The notes under the pieces were generated by a model. That model saw only the letters and a program-made list of their open reading frames with translations. It searched no databases and was not told the origin of the DNA. Shown one piece after another: positions 59,831-64,000 of a stretch of 64,000 bases of DNA. Position numbers and translations under genes: made by a program. How positions within the stretch are numbered: position 1 is the stretch's first letter; each line of letters opens with the position of its first letter. The DNA is from Leucaena leucocephala (lineage: Eukaryota; Streptophyta; Magnoliopsida; Fabales; Fabaceae): positions 20,779,568 to 20,843,567 of the forward strand of contig CM073542.1 in the NCBI GenBank assembly GCA_037074615.1, in the 5' to 3' direction.

Positions 59831-62640
59831 GAGCGGCTTTGGAGCTGCGTTTTTTTGGCTTTTTATTACCTTTATCGATTCTCTATTTGTCAGATGAATC
59901 CTGATTTAAAGTTCTGTGTGCTGTTTTGATTCATGTTTTCTGAGCTGTGTTGGACTGTTGATGTTTTAAAGCTTATTTTGAATCTTCTTCAACTCCTTTT
60001 GATTTCTTCTCTATTTGTGTGTTTGTATGAGAGTGATTTGTGCGCAGCGGCCGTTTCATTTTGCTTCTTTTTGATCAGAAATCAATCATTCTTCAGTGTT
60101 TTGATCTCTGATGTTGTTTCCGTCTTCGCGGATTTTGATTTTTGTGTTTCAAACTGTTGATCTTTTAAGGCGTGATTTGAATCTTACTTGAGTATATATG
60201 TTCGTAATCGTATGAGTGCCTCAATAGCTTCTGCTGTGCTCAGTACATTGTGATTGCTTTATTAATCTTTCTCTTTGATCATTGATTATTCCATCTTCTA
60301 TTGTTTTGATCTGTGATTTTTTTTTTTCCTATTTTGGTTGATCAATGGGTTAGGTTAGGTGAATTTCCCGTCAATTAATTTTCTTTCACTATTCAAAAAA
60401 AGGTTTTAAAATTGTAAAGCAGAAAAAAGGAAGAAATGAAGCTGAAAAAGTAAAAGGCCAATTTGAATTTTCCTTGATTTGCAGCTCCGATCAAGATTGC
60501 AGAGTCTTTCCTTTTCCCTAATAGGAGATTTGTTATTTAGCAAATTTTCAGCCGTTTATCGGGAAATATTCATACAAAATAAATAAATCACGAAGCAGTT
60601 TTTAGTTCAATTCTTAATTAATTGTCTTTATGGTGCCCGGTTTTGCTGATTTTATTTAATAAATCCCGTTACATATTTTTTTAAACCAGCAATCCCGTTA
60701 CATACTCAGATGAGATCTCATTTGCGTATTTGTTTGATCAAGGTTTAATATATAGCAGAGCAATTTCCGAAGTAAGGGTAGAAAAGTAAACTCGAGAGCA
60801 GGGAAAATAACAGAGATATTGTGTAAGCCTAACCCGTGGTAATATTTCTATCCTGAAAATTCTTATTTACCCCCACCTTTTTCTCAAATCACCCTTGTGT
60901 CGTTGGTTTGATGCCCTTCCCCCCCCCCCCCCCCCCGGCAACACACAAAAAAAATAGAGGATGAGGATTTGGGAAATTAAAAAATAAACAAAGAAACATG
61001 AAATTTTTTTCAAAAATAAAATAAATATACAAAGTGTCCAGACAATCCAGGTAGCTGTGAGGGGCGCCGCAGATGATTAAGCTATGCTGTCGAGTGTGCA
61101 CAAAACACACGCTTTTGAACTTTGCTAAATAAGATACAGTTACTAAAAAAAAAGTTCAGTGGAGTGGCTAACAATCAAAAAGTGGGCCCATCCAGACATC
61201 ACTAGTAAGTGAGTGGTGATTAAGCTTCGTCTGGCACATTCTTAGGGAATTTCATTTGCATATTTGAATGTTAGATCTTATGCGGGGCCCCCTTCCCATC
61301 ACCGATTTGAAGGTTCAGATGCAATTTGCCTCCATTAAGAAAACGAAATGATAGATTCCATTCTGGAGAAAAAGGGAGAAAATAACAGGTTTAGAAAAAT
61401 GGCCCAAAAACTTTAAAAAAGAAAGGAAACCATGGTATCGATTAGATTGTAATCTAATGACATTAAAATAAGTCCCTTTTTATTTTATTAAAAAAAATAA
61501 ATTTGTCACCTCACTCAATGTCGTTAGATCACGATCTGATGGTTCCTATCCGTCAATGGAGTATGTATAAGATCAAGATGTCACAAAGTCGAACGTGATT
61601 ATTCCACGTGACATCATCACATGGGAGATCAGCATCTGAATATATCTTTTTGGAAGTATATATAATATTGTACATCTATTTCAATGATTGTATATGTGTA
61701 TAAAAAAAAAACTTGATAGATGGACTTCTTTATTTTTTTAAATAGCAATACCTTTTTTAGGTTAATTATGCTACTTATATAAACAGTTGAAAGAGATGTG
61801 CACTAAATTTATCCTATCTGTTTTTTTTTTGGTTCAAGATCACTTTGTTACATATCTCTTCTGATATACAATGACGGTGACTTCTGAAAAGTTGTGACTT
61901 ATATTTGTGAAATGCGGTTGTTCCCCTAATCCTACCCACTACCCAACTGTGAGATGCTATTTACAATTATTACTGCTTAGTACCTTACACTATTATTTCC
62001 CCCAAAAAAATACACTAAATTGAAAATCTTAAACATACTATTCAATTGTACAACTAAAAACATCAGAGAAGATATTTAATTGTATTATATTGTCATAGCC
62101 ATGCCCAACAACTGTGAGCCAAAAAGAAATATTGACACGTATCTACACATGTTGGACACGTATTATTAGTGTGTCAGAGTGGTGGTGATCTCCAACTTAG
62201 TGACATACCACTGCAATAATGTCTTTCCATGTTATGTAAACCGACCTCTCAAAAACAATACTAAACTCTTTCTGCCCAAGAGCATAGGTTTAAATCGCAT
62301 CTCCCTTGGATTTAAGTCTCATAAAGACTTGATTACTTGAGTTTAAATCTACCGACTCCCAAATTCCAAGACCTGGTACCTCCTCGTTATAATAATAATA
62401 CTTACATTTTTTGACAAGTGTTATGTTATTGATCTTGTGCTGAAATTCTGGGTTTTCTTTTCCCCCTTCCTTTTTCCTGTAGATCAAGACAAGTTCACCT
62501 TTTCTTTATTTTGTTTCATTAATAGTCCACAGTGATTCTGAATCAAGTATATCCACGCTATTATTATTTCTTTTCTTTCTTACAATATATCAGTTATATA
62601 TTTTAACCACAGAGAAGCAAGCTAATAAGTGAAAGCAAAC
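59831..62640 (+). other. probable long 5'UTR intron
   Basis: No coding sequence recognised. T-rich stretches (for example 59940-60180) are typical of a plant leader intron that enhances expression. Includes the poly(C) run listed separately. Other small open frames here look like chance. Confidence 0.4.
60919..60936. repeat. poly(C) run
   Basis: Eighteen consecutive C on the plus strand in AT-rich DNA; the length is probably unreliable. A similar 12-C run lies at 32122-32133 in GABA-T intron 1. Confidence 0.9.
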
Positions 62641-64000
62641 ATGGAAGAAGAGACTCAAGTCATTTCAGAAGTTTCAGTGAATAAGGTTGTGGAGACTGAT
62701 AACAATGCTGGTGGCATTAAGGTATGATTCTCATTTCTTTCGTTAGTATAGAAGTTAGTTGTTATATAAAGTTCTGACATGTAATGGAGGGACAACAAAA
62801 CGAGGATGAACCTTTTGTCAAAAAATAGTTACCAAATCAAGGCATTATCATTGTAGGTTGGTTATTTTTTAAATTGCTTATCATATAAAGCTATCTTAAT
62901 TGGAGTGAGAAGCGCGGACCTTAAGAAAAGTTTGCATGGTTTCACTTTAGCATTTTATTCAGTGGTAACGCGCCTACACCACCAGTAGAATTACCCGTCG
63001 TGCCAACTGTAATACATTGTGTTAAGTTTAAAAATACAGGAGACTAATCCTAATTTATAATTTGATCCCTGTTGTAATATGTACTTTAGTATAAACATCT
63101 ATTATCTTGAAACTTAAGCTTTAAGAAAAGTAGGAAGATTATAAATTTCTTGGCCATAATTATTTTATTTAGAGACTTTTTTTTTTCACTTTGAAAGAAT
63201 AATTTGATCCCTGTTGTAATATGTACTTTAACATATGCATCTATTATCTTGAAACTTCAGCTTAATATTTAGCTTGGGTTTTTCAACTTGGATTGAATCT
63301 CTGCATGAGAAGTTTAAAAGACTTGCGTTGGAAAAAAATTATCATTCAGAACAAGTAAATCTGCATGCTTAACATTGGACAAGATGTAAAGCAGGCTGCT
63401 TTGAATCTAATTGCATGGTCCTTATATTCTTTTAGTGAAACTGCATGCTGCCTTAGGAGTAACTAATGTAATAACTCAAGCCACAACCAAAGTGCTCAAA
63501 ATTGTTGCGTGTAACACAAAAATGAACGTTGAATAATTATCTATTGCATTTTATTGAAGTCAATCATGCTATAGGCAAAGTAATCACATTAAGGTGTGAT
63601 TTACATTGTGCTGTTTTCTGATGATTTATGACAGGAAAAAGATATAAACGTCTCTGAAGTAACAAAGGAAGGAAAGAAAGAAGAGGAAGAGAATGCCTTA
63701 GATGGAGAATTCATAAAGGTTGAGAAGGAAGCAATGGATGCGAAAGATGGTTCACACACAGCTGAGACAGCGTCCGCGGATGATGAGAAGTCATCTACAA
63801 ATGAAAGAAGCTCAAGTAATTCAAGCAGAGAATTACTAGAAGCACATGAGAAGATACATGAACTTGATGTTGAGCTACAAAGACTAGCAGAATCTTTGAA
63901 AACCTCTGAACATGAAAATTCTCAGTTGAAGGGTGAGATTGCGGTGACGAAAGAGAATTTGGAGGAAAGTGAAAAGAAATACGAGTTGCTTGAATTGAAT
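62641..64000 (+). CDS. N-terminal part of a long coiled-coil protein (myosin-heavy-chain-like), runs off the window
   Basis: Exon 1 62641-62721 encodes MEEETQVISEVSVNK, then VVETDNNAGGIK, followed by gtatga. Exon 2 starts at 63635 after gacag (EKDINVSEVTKEGK) and is open to the window end. The acidic, Glu/Lys-rich start leads through GEFIKVEKEAMDAKDGSH and SSSNSSRELLEAHEKI into heptad-like sequence (IHELDVELQRLAESLKT, LKGEIAVTKENLEE), a predicted long coiled coil. From memory this resembles plant 'myosin heavy chain-related' proteins of the PICC (At2g32240/At1g05320) type, large ER/membrane-anchored coiled coils; the C-terminus needed to confirm that is not here. Function not assigned beyond coiled coil. 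Confidence 0.75.

Overview
This window is nuclear DNA from a flowering plant, most likely a eudicot. The genes are split into many short exons with AT-rich GT-AG introns. The recognisable proteins are plant types: an armadillo-repeat kinesin, a CYP97B cytochrome P450 and a GABA:pyruvate transaminase. The space between them is packed with plant transposon relics. I cannot name the species.

Layout. 1-16061 (+): a relic resembling a SIAMESE-RELATED CDK inhibitor (337-561), then the C-terminal ~700 residues of an ARK1/MRH2-type kinesin (KIN-UC). The rest of its motor domain is not in the window. One kinesin intron holds a nearly complete Ty1/copia element with 292-bp LTRs and a CTTTC target-site duplication (TSD). 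Another intron holds a decayed copia piece, and a third a short non-LTR retroposon with an 18-bp TSD. 17345-25904 (+): an intact 14-exon CYP97B gene, with a tandem copy of its first exon in intron 1, a foldback transposon in intron 13, and a second copy of its last-exon/3'UTR sequence just downstream. 26760-31070: AT-rich DNA, satellite-like repeats and a small minus-strand RING-like gene. 32003-40323 (+): an intact 19-exon GABA transaminase (POP2/GABA-T; 504 codons) with a mitochondrial-type presequence. 41633-41950 (-): a tiny membrane-protein gene with a premature stop codon. 42000-59150: no intact host gene, but an unusually legible set of transposons. These are four copies of one MITE family, a CACTA-like candidate, a hAT-like element with an 8-bp TSD, a Pack-MULE-like element carrying a broken fragment of a DMXL/Rabconnectin-3 (RAVE) gene plus a minisatellite, a 5'-truncated LINE with a 16-bp TSD, and a 1.69-kb foldback element with a perfect 9-bp TSD. 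59490-64000 (+): promoter, leader and first two coding exons of a long coiled-coil protein that runs off the end.

The host genes are functionally unrelated housekeeping or plastid/mitochondrial/cytoskeletal genes; nothing suggests a cluster. The striking theme is local copying of gene pieces: a kinesin motor exon, the first and last exons of CYP97B, and a DMXL fragment each occur as an extra, decayed copy. Several of these lie next to or inside inverted-repeat elements. All exon boundaries are hand-derived from splice sites, frame and remembered family similarity; no alignment or database search was run.
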